A stretch of 64,000 nt of DNA from Sclerotinia nivalis (lineage: Eukaryota; Ascomycota; Leotiomycetes; Helotiales; Sclerotiniaceae): NCBI GenBank assembly GCA_029531795.1, contig JAPEIS010000014.1, positions 1,116,001-1,180,000 of the forward strand, written 5' to 3'. Below are positions 11,454 to 23,039 of this stretch, piece by piece (positions within the stretch are counted from its first letter, which is position 1; each line of letters starts with the position of its first letter). Position numbers and translations under genes: made by a program. A model generated the notes under the pieces. That model did not search any database and had not been told where the DNA came from. It saw only the letters and a program-made list of their open reading frames with translations.

Positions 11454-12660
11454 TATCATTTAACTTTTTTGCTTTGTATGAAGTCTTTATATTCTTGGTA
11501 TTGATAAAGACTTTCTGGCTAATTATATAGCGAGATGAATCAGAGCGATAGTGGTTAGTATAATCCTCATAAGTAGCAATTGTTTGTTGTATAAGAGTAC
11601 GAAGTTGCTTTAAGATATGTTCTATGCAATTTGTAGTTCTATTATCTTTAAAGAATTCCTGTTTTTGTGTTAGAATTATATTCGATGGGTAAGGTTTACT
11701 AGGTTTAATGTTTAGGTATGGATTAAAATCGTAATTGGCAAAGAAAGGCGAGCAATTAGTTGTTTCAGAGATCAAATTATTGGATACAAATTCGGTTAAG
11801 GGTAGTTAATCCAATCAATTGTCTTGATGATAGTTAACAAAAGCTTGTAAATATTACTCTAGAATCGAGTTAATATGCTCAATTTGATCATCTATTTGAG
11901 GATGAAAAGCTGAAGAATGTTTTAAAGTAATTTCCAATCGTTCCGAAAGTTGTGATTATAATTCTGATACGAATTGCGTTCTCTGATCGGAAATGATATT
12001 GTTCGGAAGTCTATGAAGTGTATAGATGCGATTGATAAAAGTATTGATTAGTTTCTTTGTCGTTAGTATATGTGTATTGATGAAATGTCTCATTTTGATT
12101 AGTTTGCAGATTACTATCAAGATATGTTTATAGATAGAATTATAACGAATGCAATCCGAGAGCGGTGTAATATAATCGATTGAGATATTAGACTATATGC
12201 GAAAAGGGATAGGCAATGGTTTCAAAAATCCGGGAGGCATCGATTTGGATGATTTGGTGCGAATACAAAGTTCGCAGGTCTTTACGTAGAATACAATCTC
12301 CAAATACATGTTAGACCATCAGTATATACAAAAAACAAGATCGATCGTTTTAATTCGATTAGAATGGTCGGTAGGATTAGAAGAATAAATTCGATAGATA
12401 ATTTGAAGTTTGAGTTTATCATCTAATGGAATCTAAATCTTATCCCGGTAATAAATTCTATTATTTTGGATCGAACAATCTTGTATAGCGATCTGGAGGG
12501 TTTTATGATGCTCTTTTGGCCATTTAGTTATCGATGGGTTGTTAAAAGTAAAGATAAGTTGATTTGCGATATCGGATTTAGTATATACTGTATTGATTAA
12601 GGTATCAATTGGTTGATCATAAAATGATATTATTGTTTTTATTGATGTCAAATTGATATA
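11454..12660 (-). pseudogene. Element B integrase (main part)
   Basis: On the minus strand the best piece (11449-11775) starts MISETTNCSPFFANYDFNPY, the conserved NxSxSPFxxxYGxxP tail region of Ty3/gypsy integrase. Its last residues KKLNDK and a TAG stop run directly into the target duplication and, after removal of element A, into IGPYKII at 5533. The catalytic core to the right (about 11800-12300) is recognisable only in fragments. The piece at 12433-12651 is the linker preceding the integrase. Confidence 0.8.
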
Positions 12661-12679
12661 CCTAATTAAATCCTTATAA

Positions 12680-14100
12680 AGATCGTCGTCAAAACGATCC
12701 TGAGGGAGGATAATGTATTCTCGATTCTTTAGATGCTTATTGTTTGGATTAGAGCGATATGATTGATCTTTGTATTTTCTATTTAGTACATCTGGTCGAA
12801 TAGCTTTGTTTTCTAGTTGATAAATTATACAGAAATTATATTGAGATAGAAATTCAGATTATTATATTTGTTGTTGATTGAGAGTTTTTATAGTTATAAA
12901 ATATTCGAGGTTTTTATGATCAATAAGAATTTCGAATTCCTTTTATGAGCCTTGAAGTTTTGGGTGTTATTCTTTTATTGCCTTGATAATAGCGAATAGT
13001 TCTTTGTTATAGATTTTATAATTACATTCCGCTGCTGTATACTTAGATGAAAAGTAAACGACTAAATACAAAACGTTATCATCATTATATTATAAAAGAA
13101 CTCCTTCTGAAGCCCAATCAGAAACATCGATTTCCAAAACAGTTTTCCGTCTGTAATCAAAGTATACCAAAACCAGCGTCATTATGAAAGCTCTTTTTAA
13201 AGTATCAAAAGCCTTTGTATAATCTACAATCCAATCCCATATAATATTCTTCTGCAAAAGATTGTTGAAAAAACAATAAATCTTTGAAAAATCTTTTATA
13301 AAACATTGATAGAAATTGATAAAACCGAGAAATCGTTGTAAATTTTTTATATATAAAGGCAATTCCCAAAATATAATAATTGTAATCTTTTCTTAATTCA
13401 TTTCGATATCTTCGATTGTAATGATAAGATTCAAATACTTTGTCTTTGTAGTTTCGAATTCGTATTTGTTAATATTAATCTGTAATCCAATATTCATTAA
13501 CTTTTGAATTATTTGGCGGATATATTCTTTATACTCTACAGAATTATCGAAATAGATTAGAATGTCATCGAAATATACAATACAATACTTATCCAACTTG
13601 TCGAAAAGCATATGATTGATATAATATTGGAACGATACAAATACATTGCAGAGATCGAAAAGTATAACCAGAGATTCAAAAAGACTAAAACGAATAATGA
13701 ATGTAGTTTTCCATTCATTCATTTCTTTCGGCGATTCGCAATTTGTTGAATACTACAATGATATCAAGCTTGATGTAAATTTTTGCATTGCAAAGAGCGT
13801 CCAGCGTTTCGCAAACGATAAATAATGGATAACGATTTTTTATAATAATATTATTTAGTCCTCGATAATCTTGACAAATACAAACCCCCCTTTTCGGTTT
13901 GGTAATTAATAGCAAAGGAGAGACATATTACGATCTCAATTCCCGAATGAACCTTTTGGAGAGATTATTATCAAGTTATTTGTATACTATTATTAATTCC
14001 ATTAACAATAAAGAATGGTTTTTGAAATAAGGTAGTTCTTTATTAAACATCAACTTAATTTTGTGATCTTAGATTCGATAAAACAGCAATTTATCTATAT
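12680..14100 (-). pseudogene. Element B reverse transcriptase and RNase H
   Basis: Minus-strand pieces give, in order, PKRGVCICQDYRGLNNIIIK (13850-13903), IKLDIIVVFNKLRIAE, FESLVILFDLCN, IVYFDDILIYFD (catalytic YFDD, both Asp retained), and LQRFLGFINFYQCFI (13300-13345). RNase H follows with VLEIDVSDWASEGVLL (13090-13137) and IDHKNLEYFITIKTLNQQQ (about 12870-12930). The pieces are in different frames and separated by stops, so the gene is dead although the RT active site survives. Confidence 0.88.
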
Positions 14101-15289
14101 AACATAGAAAGAAGATAAAAAGTTTGTTTTATAACTATATAGAAAACCTTTATTGTATTTGATCGTTATTAAGGGGAAGTTTGTCGGTTAAAAATTTATT
14201 GATATCAGTTTCAGAGATCTTTCGTAAATGGAGCAGCTTATAACAATTGTATATAAAATTATAAAATTGTAGTAGGGTTCTAGAGAGTATTTCTATTATA
14301 TTGTTTTGCCCTTATAAAATCAATCGAAAATCTTTTTCTATAAGTATCGAGAACAATATAACCTATTGCAAATGATCTTATTCAATAGTTTTCTATGCAA
14401 CATTCAATTCATTTTATATCAATCGAATAACCTGAATATTATCTTATTGACAAAACGAAACAAAGCTAGAAGTTTGTAACCAATAAATATCATTCATATT
14501 TGGACTTGTATCTTTGTAAATAAATATAAAAAATTCCCCAACAGAAAACAAAGGCAAACAGTTTTTTGGATTGTGAATAAACCAACACCGATCTACAATC
14601 TTTAAGATCGATTTTGAATACAAACAATTGAGAATCATCTATACTTGATTATTTGGTTTTTTGTAACGTTTTGTTCGATAATAATTCATACCAGGCATCA
14701 AACCCTGTTGAAATTCGAGATCAATAGAAGAATTATCAGATTATAATATATAATTTTCATTTGGTATTTCTTTAATAGAAAGTTTTTTATAAAAAGTTCT
14801 TTTAAAAGTAGAAAGCATTTGAATAAATGAACAATCGATATCATCTTTTGGATAATCCTTGATATATAGAAAGCAGTATTTATAAACTATACATTTAGCT
14901 TTTATATCAGGATCGGTAAGGAATTTATTTAAAGATTTGATAGTATCAACGATTTATTGTAGAATAACTTTTGCTAAATTCTTTTGTTCCTTGATCGGAA
15001 ATAGGATCGTTGATACAATAACTAGCTCTGAATCATAATACACTAAGCAATTGAAAATACAATAGTTTGAAAAGAATATTAAACTCATTTCCGTCCAGTT
15101 GATAGTAGGATTGTAACGCTGTAATTATAGTAAACCAAAGATTAACAGCGTTTCTAATAAAAGCTAAATAATATAAAAGGATCAATATTCATAATAATCT
15201 TCTATAACGATTTCCATCACAAAATATTCTGTAATTCTGTCGGCAACCTTTCTATTGGTAAATCGGAGTTCGCAAAAATGAAATAAGAA

Positions 15290-16359
15290 TTATATTTCAA
15301 TATTGTATTTGAAAACAAAAGAACGATCAGCAAAGGCTTCTCCAAAGCATCCACTATCAATGAGATTTGTAACAGTAAAGGGATTTTTATACACAAGGAA
15401 TATAGTAGTTTTAACAAATAAAGATTTGCTATTCATAAAATTAAACTGTAATAATTTATTTCTATCCATTCCTCGATTTACCTTTTTGCCCTTAGTATTC
15501 CTCCATAAGTGATTTTTCGTAGAGATTAATCTTTTCCCTATTCAGGACTTTCTTTAACTAAACTGAATATAAAGATAACCTCCTTTGACTTAATATAATC
15601 TTACCATTATACTTGATTCAAATACTATTGGCTTTGTACCCAATTACCAGTATATCCTCCTCGAAATCCATTGCGATTATTATTAAATCTATTAACACCT
15701 CGAAAAATCGGAACAGTAGCATATTGATCAAAGGCCAGATTAGTTGAAACAATAATATTGCGATTGGAAAAGATATTAACGAAAGCTTATTTGCCAAAAA
15801 GAAGATTACCATTGACATCATAAATAGTATAACAATCAATCTGAAGATAACCGATCCTACCACAACAATTGCAAGAAACCACAGAATTAAACTTCTTTTT
15901 CTTATTTTGCAAATCCTTTTTCTATTATCCTTTTTGTTTCATTATATCAAGTTCCATAGGATCACTATCAACAACAAATACTTTACCAGAATTTTTGTTA
16001 TAATACTCAACGTTACGAAGATTCTGACTCCAAATAGAGAATTTCTTTTGCCAATCATCAACATCGTCGGCTACACAAAAGTTCGAATCATCAATGATCA
16101 AAGTTCGAAAAGGGACTGTAACCTTTTGCTTTATCGCATTAACAATCTCGCAATCAGACTTGTAACAAAAGTTAGCAAGATGAAACAATGTAGAGAAAAA
16201 AGCCGAAAAGGATTCCTTTGGACCCATAGAAAGCTTATCGAATTTGAGCGAGGCTTCCCTTTCGATATCCACAAAGATATATAATTTGTCCAATTTGGCC
16301 AAAAACGAAACAACAGAATCGAAGCAAATAGAATCGTTAACGAATTTAGTGATATCCAT
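15290..16359 (-). pseudogene. Element B gag and protease
   Basis: On the minus strand, 16359-15925 is an open gag-like piece with no stop over 144 codons. About 15870-15800 gives CCGRIGYLQIDC, a CCHC knuckle in which His reads Tyr. At about 15400-15310 the frame reads NLIDSGCFGEAFADRSF, the D-S-G active site of a retropepsin. The order gag, knuckle, protease is as expected just inside the 5' LTR on the right. The region 14100-15290 between protease and RT has only short broken frames. Confidence 0.78.
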
Positions 16360-17060
16360 AATACACTCTTATTACACTTAATCATTGAAAAGATTAATAA
16401 TATAGCTAATCTTCTTTTATTCGAAAACAAAAAGTTGTAAATCGATTATTCAACAGAATTGCAAACCCAATTTCCAGAATTGATAATTCTCTTGTTGAAC
16501 AAAAATATTAGATTTTTCGTTTTTAAAAACAAACAGATCCTTTTGAATTTAACAAAAAGTAATTGATTTCTGGTTAGTGACAGTATCATCGATATCCAAT
16601 TGAGTTTGTTTGTTAGCTAAAGTACAAAGAAGCTCGATATTTTCCGTTTTGAATTCTTTGATCTTATTTGTTTGAGTAACGATATAAATAGTTTGAATAG
16701 TAAAACGATCTTCGATAATAAAGAAAATATAATTCAGATAAGCAATTTATTCATTAGGATTGGTAGCAAGGTTTGGTATTACTGGAGCATCTAATTTTGT
16801 TAGGATTTGTGTAATAGTAGGTTATTGGTCGAAGATTCGTTGGATTTCGGTACGAATTCCTTTGATAGAAGTAGGAATCGCATTATCAACAAATATAGAA
16901 TCGGAAATCATTGTAAAAAGAATTACAATTGCACAAAGTAATCAATAAGGAATTTGCAATTATACAAAAACAATCAAAAACAAATACAGAAATCTATAAA
17001 TAAATACAATCGCACAAAAGCAATTAGGGATCAAAAACTACACAAAAACAGATAAGAAAC

Positions 17061-17126
17061 GCAACTATACAAAAGCAGGCGAATTACGATAACGCAACTA
17101 TACAAAAGCAGGCGAATTACGATAAC
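17061..17126. repeat. 33-bp direct repeat in the leader of element B
   Basis: A 33-bp unit beginning GCAACTATACAAAAGC is present twice without spacer (17061-17093 and 17094-17126), in the presumed 5' untranslated leader of element B near its 5' LTR. No coding sequence is seen here. Confidence 0.85.
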
Positions 17127-17224
17127 GCAAAAGCAATCGAAAACAGATACAGAAGCCTGTAAATGATTTGGCAAGATCAAATCACTTCGTAAAATGACAA
17201 AGCCTTTGAAAGAATAGTACAAAC

Positions 17225-17387
17225 TATTACAATAAGGGAAAAGATATATATAGATTTGATCTATTATTATACTACAAAAAGGAGAAGAAGATCAAGAAGG
17301 TGACCTGACTATATAGAAGTAAGTGTATACATATATGCCTAAGGCATACATGATCATGTGCAGGTGAAGGGAGATGAACCCGTAACA
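17225..17387 (-). repeat. 5' LTR of element B
   Basis: This 163-bp copy starts TATTACAATAAGGG and ends CCCGTAACA on the plus strand. It has the same length as the 4679-4841 copy and differs from it by transitions. The target duplication CTAAG follows at 17388-17392. Confidence 0.9.
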
Positions 17388-17830
17388 CTAAGAGAAACTT
17401 TATTAGTATTTTGTTTCAACTTAAAATCGATCATAGATATTTCAAATCTTACCTACAATAATTCGGAATCTCAGCAAATGATAATTGTAAATATAAAAAG
17501 AAAGAATCTCTTAATTATCTTTTATTCAATTACCCATTATACAAATCAATAAAAAGAATATTCAAGAAAAACAATCCTACCTCCCGACTCACTATGAAAT
17601 ACCTACTTTACACCAAAGCAGGAATCATTAAGATTTTTGAATTTATCAAGGAAACAAAAATAGCCATTAGATCATGATATCTAATTAGGATACAAAAGAA
17701 TGTAGAATAAGAAGACAAAGATGAAGAGGGTGAACTGAAAGAAAATAATTAATTGAATCAATTTGATCAATTTGGTCAATTTGATTAATTTGATCAATTT
17801 AATCAATTTGATTAATTTACTTTTCTATGT
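17388..17830 (+). mobile_element. LINE 3' end: C-terminal domain and AT-rich tail
   Basis: Joining 4678 to 17393 keeps one frame (..ILENTKRNFISILFQL..). It continues DHRYFKSYLQ, a stop, FGISANDNCKY..., LNYLLFNYPLYKS, and ends at a TGA at 17675-17677. This is the C-x-C...H-x-C type C-terminal segment that follows RNase H in fungal LINEs. About 17750-17820 then holds a degenerate (TTTGATCAA)n-type tract, taken as the simple-sequence tail of the LINE. This region ends the AT-rich block. Confidence 0.85.
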
Positions 17831-18140
17831 GGAATAAATTGTTCTAATTTCGAATTATATTATATTTCATTTGTTATTTTTCTTATTATATACAAAAGTA
17901 TTTGTAAGATAGACTTTATTCCCTAAGATTAGTTTTCATTTTCCCCATTCAAAAATTAATAAATTGAAACCACTTCAATCTTCCCAAATTGTATTAGCTA
18001 CAACCGAATATAACCAGCAATTTTCCATTTGTTACTTGTTAGAAGCCTATAAAGCTCCTAACCGTCTTAGATAGTCTTAGACTCAGTGTAGACGTTAATT
18101 TAATCAATCTATTCAGTTTCCACAACATTTTCATATTTAA
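17831..18140. other. AT-rich spacer at the heterochromatin edge
   Basis: I see no gene here. Base composition changes from very AT-rich to moderate between about 17.8 and 18.2 kb, marking the boundary of the transposon block. Confidence 0.6.
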
Positions 18141-18652
18141 TGATTACTTCGAAGCTACCAAAGGAATCGTCACTAAATCCGCTACCGTCGACTCGCAGCT
18201 TCAATGCTATCCAATGATGCAAAATATAGTAATAGAATTACATCTAGATATGGAATATCTAACTGATGGGCCATATTCAGCACCGGGTTGAACATCTCCG
18301 TCCGCAACCTGTCTTCCGCAAATACATTTTGAAAAAGATTCTATGCATGCTCCTGCCTTGTATCGGTAATTTCGACGACTTAAGGAAAGTCTATCTCATT
18401 ATAGACGAGTTTGCGATGCCAGGAGATGAACCTATTGAGCGTATCGATAGTCAGATGATAGATCTTTTTGCGGAAAATGATGAGTTGCGACGAAGCTACG
18501 GGTTAAGCATTAAGATGCCCGAAATTGTTTGTCTGACAATGACTGGATTCGACAACGAATTCAAGAGGGTATCTAGGAAATTGGGAGGACTCCCGGCCCC
18601 GGAGGAGCATAAGGGACTGATTATTACAATGGGAAAACATGATGTGTCATAG
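18140..18652 (+). pseudogene. Fragment of a fungal hypothetical protein (possible 2EXR C-terminus)
   Basis: An open stretch of 128 codons ends at 18652 (..FDDLRKVYLIIDEF.. DELRRSYG..). Upstream, about 18140-18290, another frame reads NDYFEATKGIVTKSATV and MMQNIVIELHLDMEYL, which looks like coding sequence shifted by an indel. The text FDDLRKVYLII resembles the part of 2EXR proteins after the domain, where a beta-rich segment estimates distances, but I see no 2EXR core here. It stands beside clear 2EXR relics, so a decayed relative is the best guess. Confidence 0.35.
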
Positions 18653-18659
18653 GAAATAG

Positions 18660-20010
18660 GAAGGCTTGGTCCGCCGACACGGCCTCCGTTGATTATCATG
18701 ATAGCGGGGATATATACTCTCTCGGACTAGCAAGTACTAGATCACAGGATAAGACCCAACTATTACGTTGCTTTCAATGAACCCAAATCCTTGAGTGCAG
18801 ACATAGACCGCCAGAAACCCTTGAGAAAATGTGAATTATCTGGCGCGCTATGTGACTGCTTCGCAAACCTATGTTAATTATGTCTTATAGACAACTATTG
18901 CAAATCAGTCATGACGTCATTTCTAGTTAAAAGCTAAGATCTGGTATTTTTTAAAGACCTTTTAGCTTACTTTCCGAACTTCAATATTCTCAAGGGTTTT
19001 CAGATATTTTTACGGTAAAGCAGTTACATTTCTTTTCCAGGTAATTGTATATTGCAATCTCATCAAGATGGATAGGTGGATAGAAATCATCGAGATAAGT
19101 AATTCTCTTTTCTTGCTATTCGCTTTCTTCTGGTCCACGTTCTCTCTCAAGATATTTCCACAGCTTTTCTCTGAGGAAAGAAAGATTTTGAGAAATTATC
19201 TAATGATTGAGGAGTGAGGGTAGAGGCTGGGGGTTTTAAAATACGCTTACTCGGCCAAGTTAGACCACGCTAGCGCTAATGTTAGATTCCTCTAGATTTT
19301 TCTTCTTCAAGTGGTGTGATATATCACCACAACTATTAATATCATAAACATACTTCCATTTTGAGCAAATATCGGGTTTCCTGGTGTGTTGTACCTGATC
19401 ACGCAGCAGACCATTGTCAAACATTCACAGTATTTCTGAATTGCCGTCCAGAGTGTTCGACCTTCGCTCATCAAGCAATAATCTGCACCAATTAAGTCCT
19501 AACCCCATCCAACAGAGGTGCTCTTAAGGGATTAGAATCCACCCAGAATATTCAACTAGATTCAGATTAAAATGTGCAGAGCTCCATCTCATCCAAAACC
19601 TTGCATCTGGACTACAGCGCGAGTCCAGGCTCTCAAAACCGTTAATGTGAATGCATATTATTCGCTTGAGACTCTGAGTGGGCCGACTACCATCTAACAA
19701 GCAGTCAATATTCAAAGACGTTCCCGGAAGTAATGTACTCCAAGTAAACCTTTGTCTTTGGGCCTGAATCATGTAAAGTACTGGAAGAAATTCGCAACTG
19801 AAGCCGGAAAAGTATGACATAAATAGCCTCGACAACATATATATGCACCAACGACAATTGTAACCGCAAAGCAAACCAACAGACAATCTAAAATTATCTG
19901 GGGATCGAACCAATTAAGGCCTCACATAGCCATCTAAAAGATCGTCAGAATCTCCCGTCAAAGTCTCCTGCCTACCTCAACCAAGCCTCAGTGTGCTAGC
20001 GAGGACAAAG
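18660..20010. other. Gene-free stretch
   Basis: No convincing gene was seen on either strand. A 129-codon minus-strand open frame (19524-19913) has no recognisable domain and contains no motif I could support. Confidence 0.5.
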
Positions 20011-20012
20011 CC

Positions 20013-20692
20013 TGCTTCGCCAAACTTCCTCCGGAGCTACGAATCAGGTTCCGGAAAGAAACTATCCCAAATGCCCATCAGATCGAAATATGCAATTTCG
20101 GTTTGCGTCAAAGGCCCTGCGGAATAAGGGGTATTATTTACATTTTCTGAATGGAAACGCACACTATCAACCCTTTGGGTCTGCTAGCGCTTTGAATCTC
20201 GAAAATTAGTTCTTTCCGAAGACTATCAATCATCAATCATTTTGCGGTGGCTTGGCTAAACTCGTGTTTTTAGATCCTCCCAAAGATGCCCTGTGGTTTG
20301 AAGATGTGGAAGTATTTGGGGATTATCTCCTAGCCTCATTAACATTTTTTCTACCTGTGATGGCGAGCTGCTGGAGATGGCTCGCGGGGTAAGATGTGAC
20401 ATCTAGGCCTGTCCATGAGATCCCGAGCCCGGCGGTGAAACTTAGTATCGGCACAGGAAAAATTCCTTCCATGGTGCTGATGAACACTGCGCAGCGCATC
20501 ATTGAAAGAGGGGGTGAATACTGTGGACGTCAGGGTCAAAGGTTTACCCTGAAAGAAATAAGGTTGCGATACAACGAGAGGAGTATTAGACAATGGTATA
20601 GAGAGTGGATGGCAGGCGTATCTATGTTTGGTGAAGATGGAGATGATGATTTGCCTGGATGTCAAAGACTCGCTTTCTCCTATTCTGGGTAA
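20013..20692 (+). pseudogene. Broken 2EXR-domain gene
   Basis: The stretch CFAKLPPELRIRFRKETIP at 20013-20069 is the signature start of a 2EXR domain (F-x-K-L-P-x-E-L-R-x-x-I/F). A TGA follows at about 20148. Further pieces occur in other frames: FESRKLVLSED near 20190-20225 corresponds to the NRESRxxAL segment, and LDPPKDALWFEDV (about 20270-20310) to the FDPxxDTLWF segment. A 98-codon open tail ends at 20692. The order and spacing follow the family while the frame changes several times, so this is a pseudogene. The role of 2EXR proteins is unknown. Confidence 0.7.
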
Positions 20693-22130
20693 AACTCAAA
20701 ACAGGGAGGTTTGGGCACCTTAGAATGTGATAAGTACAAAGACCAGATAAATGTACAAACAGAGCATCTTAGGGTTTCAAACTGTGTATTCAATCTCACT
20801 AAGATTTTGAAGTATATTTGCTTGAGTTGCGCGGATAAATAATAAAAGATAAATTGCAGAACGAGTTCTTGCCCGGTATTTTGAAGTAAATTTGTGAGAA
20901 TGATTTCCTTATCACTCACTGGGTTACCTCTAATCTCTGGTCACAAAATTTTGAAAACAGGATATGCATATATATGATACTTCATATGCATGTCATGATT
21001 TCCTCTCGAGGTTTGATGCCAATACAACGAGCTTAGGTCCGACCAATTGTCCATGCCCGCAGTCATTAGTTCTTGGAGTGACGAAACGAATTTACAAAAT
21101 GCTTATCTAATAAAAGGGGGAACTATTCCCAGAAGCTCGCTGAAGAGGTCCCAGACCACGAGCCAAAGTGCCATGACACACCACCAACGCATTTCATTAC
21201 CATCCGCGATTTTGATACCCACGATGAAGTTTCACACCCGGAAATTTCCCAACAATCTTTGAGGAGCTCGAGAATGAAGTGATGTTGGTGTTGGTTCAGT
21301 TACAGCATTGGGTGGGATGACATGCCGGCAACTCATAAGTCGCTGACATATCATCGCATTATCACGTGAAATACATAATTTGCTGAATAGCCAGTCAATT
21401 TCAATTTCTTCTTAATGGTCAATTCAGATACTTTCTTAAGTATGATATTTAAGGAGAGATAACAAACTCTGCGTAGGTTAACGTTGATATCTCTGTGATA
21501 AAAATGCGGTATCACGTGAATTTGGAATGTCGGATGTGGGGGTTGCAGGAAACAAAGGACACGACAAACAACGAGGGATGAGGTTAATCTGCGGCTAGTA
21601 TTGCTTTTATACTTCTTACATTGAGGCTTTTTAAACAAGGGCCGACAAATCAGTGGTCAAGAAGTCCACGCCGATTATGGCTTCCTATTATGTGGTTTAG
21701 TGCTCCGAGGGAATCTGCAAGTGCCGCTTTTCTGGTCGGTTCGAAACCAGGTTTCACCACAGAAATGGAGGACTCTCTGCCTCAGATACTTTCAGACATT
21801 AATCAGCTTAGAATGCTAGATATTTTGAGGCCGGGAGGAGAATCATGACATGGACAAGTAAATCAGTACATTGGAGAAATCATAGGCTAATTGATTTTAG
21901 CAGTGACGTGCACCTATGAATCTCATTCCTTGAGAATTTTAAGGCTATGAATCGATTTCTGCTATTCACTCTCTTTGTTCGCACGCCTTCTTTCATTGAT
22001 TATATTTAAAAGCCACAGCAAAAACATCTAGCGAAAGTTGAGCTCAATCTTTGACATCCATACATTTCAATGCCTGGAAAATACTAAATAAACCAGCACC
22101 CCGAGCAAAACAAAATTAAGATAGTTCTAC
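20693..22130. other. Gene-free stretch
   Basis: Only short open frames without recognisable domains are present on both strands (for example 21047-21262 and 21621-21848). Some may be old gene debris, but I cannot assign any. Confidence 0.5.
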
Positions 22131-22880
22131 ATGGCTACAGAGGGGGTTTGGCAGAGCATTACTGCCTTGTTCTCCGGTCTGATCATTCGCGGTGATTCGA
22201 ACATTCCTTCTGGCTTGTCAACCCCACGAACCTTTGAAGGATTCTCACGGCTCCTAGAAATGGTGCGAGTCAAAATCTGGAGATATTCTTTACCCAGACG
22301 ACGTCTTGTGCGAATGGTTGGATACTTTGGAAGCGAGAGGATACTATCTTCAGCATTGTCTCATCCTTTTCATCTTCTTCATGTGAACCAGGAATCTCGC
22401 AAAGTCGCTCTCAGGGAATACTGCGTTCTCCGAGGCCTGTCTGTCGTTCCAGTGTACATCGATCCAAAGATCGACCTTCTATGCTTCCTCGATTTTGATC
22501 AATTCCAAAAATTTATCAAAGAAAGATTCAATCAGGTTTACGAGGGGCCACCGGTGATAGATAAATTGGTTGTTTTTGGTGTCGCGGAAACAAAAGAGCT
22601 GAATGTTCGAGATCGAATCAAAGATGTTATGGTCACTAGCTACTCTGCGAGGTTTATATATCCCGATCCGAAGAGCGTCATCTTCGTTTTGGAGAAAGAT
22701 AATGTCGAGGAGCAAATATCACATACCCTTGAGAATGAAGAGAAGAAAAGGAAAATATACAAAGGGCTCAAAGGGAAATTTGGCGATCGCATCCCTTTGG
22801 ATCTCCAGGTGGATTTTTTAACCATGGAAAGTCTTGTCTTGCAATATAACGTGGAGACAGATTCTGAGCTGGGAGCTTAG
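22131..22880 (+). CDS. 2EXR domain-containing protein
   Basis: This single-exon gene of 249 codons starts at an ATG preceded by TTCTAC. After a 35-residue leader, residues 36-58 read FEGFSRLLEMVRVKIWRYSLP, matching the 2EXR start (F..F..LP.E.R.KIW..SLP) although the usual LPxE is LLEM. Residues 85-100 read HLLHVNQESRKVALREY, and VYIDPKIDLLCFLD (about 108-121) is the conserved strand pair that closes the domain. The rest is a charged C-terminal region without known domain. 2EXR proteins form large families in Leotiomycetes and Pezizomycotina, and no biochemical role is established. Neighbours on both sides are broken members of the same family, which suggests a locally duplicated, fast-turning cluster. 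Confidence 0.8.
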   Translation: MATEGVWQSITALFSGLIIRGDSNIPSGLSTPRTFEGFSRLLEMVRVKIWRYSLPRRRLVRMVGYFGSERILSSALSHPFHLLHVNQESRKVALREYCVLRGLSVVPVYIDPKIDLLCFLDFDQFQKFIKERFNQVYEGPPVIDKLVVFGVAETKELNVRDRIKDVMVTSYSARFIYPDPKSVIFVLEKDNVEEQISHTLENEEKKRKIYKGLKGKFGDRIPLDLQVDFLTMESLVLQYNVETDSELGA

Positions 22881-23039
22881 ATGTATGCTTCTTGATCGTT
22901 ATTCGGGCTATTTATGAGTCAAAATGAGACTCAATGTTCCATACACGCTCTTTGAGTCAGCTCTAATGATAAATAATGATTTAGTCACGCCCTTGTGAAG
23001 TCATTAATCTACCCAGCATTCCCCCGCCCCACAAACATA

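Larger units (their letters stand above)
4679..17387 (-). mobile_element. Ty3/gypsy chromovirus 'element B', interrupted by element A
   Basis: This full LTR retrotransposon lies on the minus strand. Its two 163-bp LTRs are at 4679-4841 and 17225-17387, flanked by the perfect 5-bp duplication CTAAG (4674-4678 and 17388-17392). Its 5' end is at the right. Inside, from right to left, are gag, an aspartic protease (LIDSGCFGEAF), RT (IVYFDD), RNase H, integrase and a chromodomain. Element A plus its duplicated 5 bp (5920 bp) splits the 3' end of pol; without it B is about 6.8 kb. Many stop codons and AT-rich composition indicate RIP. Confidence 0.93.
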
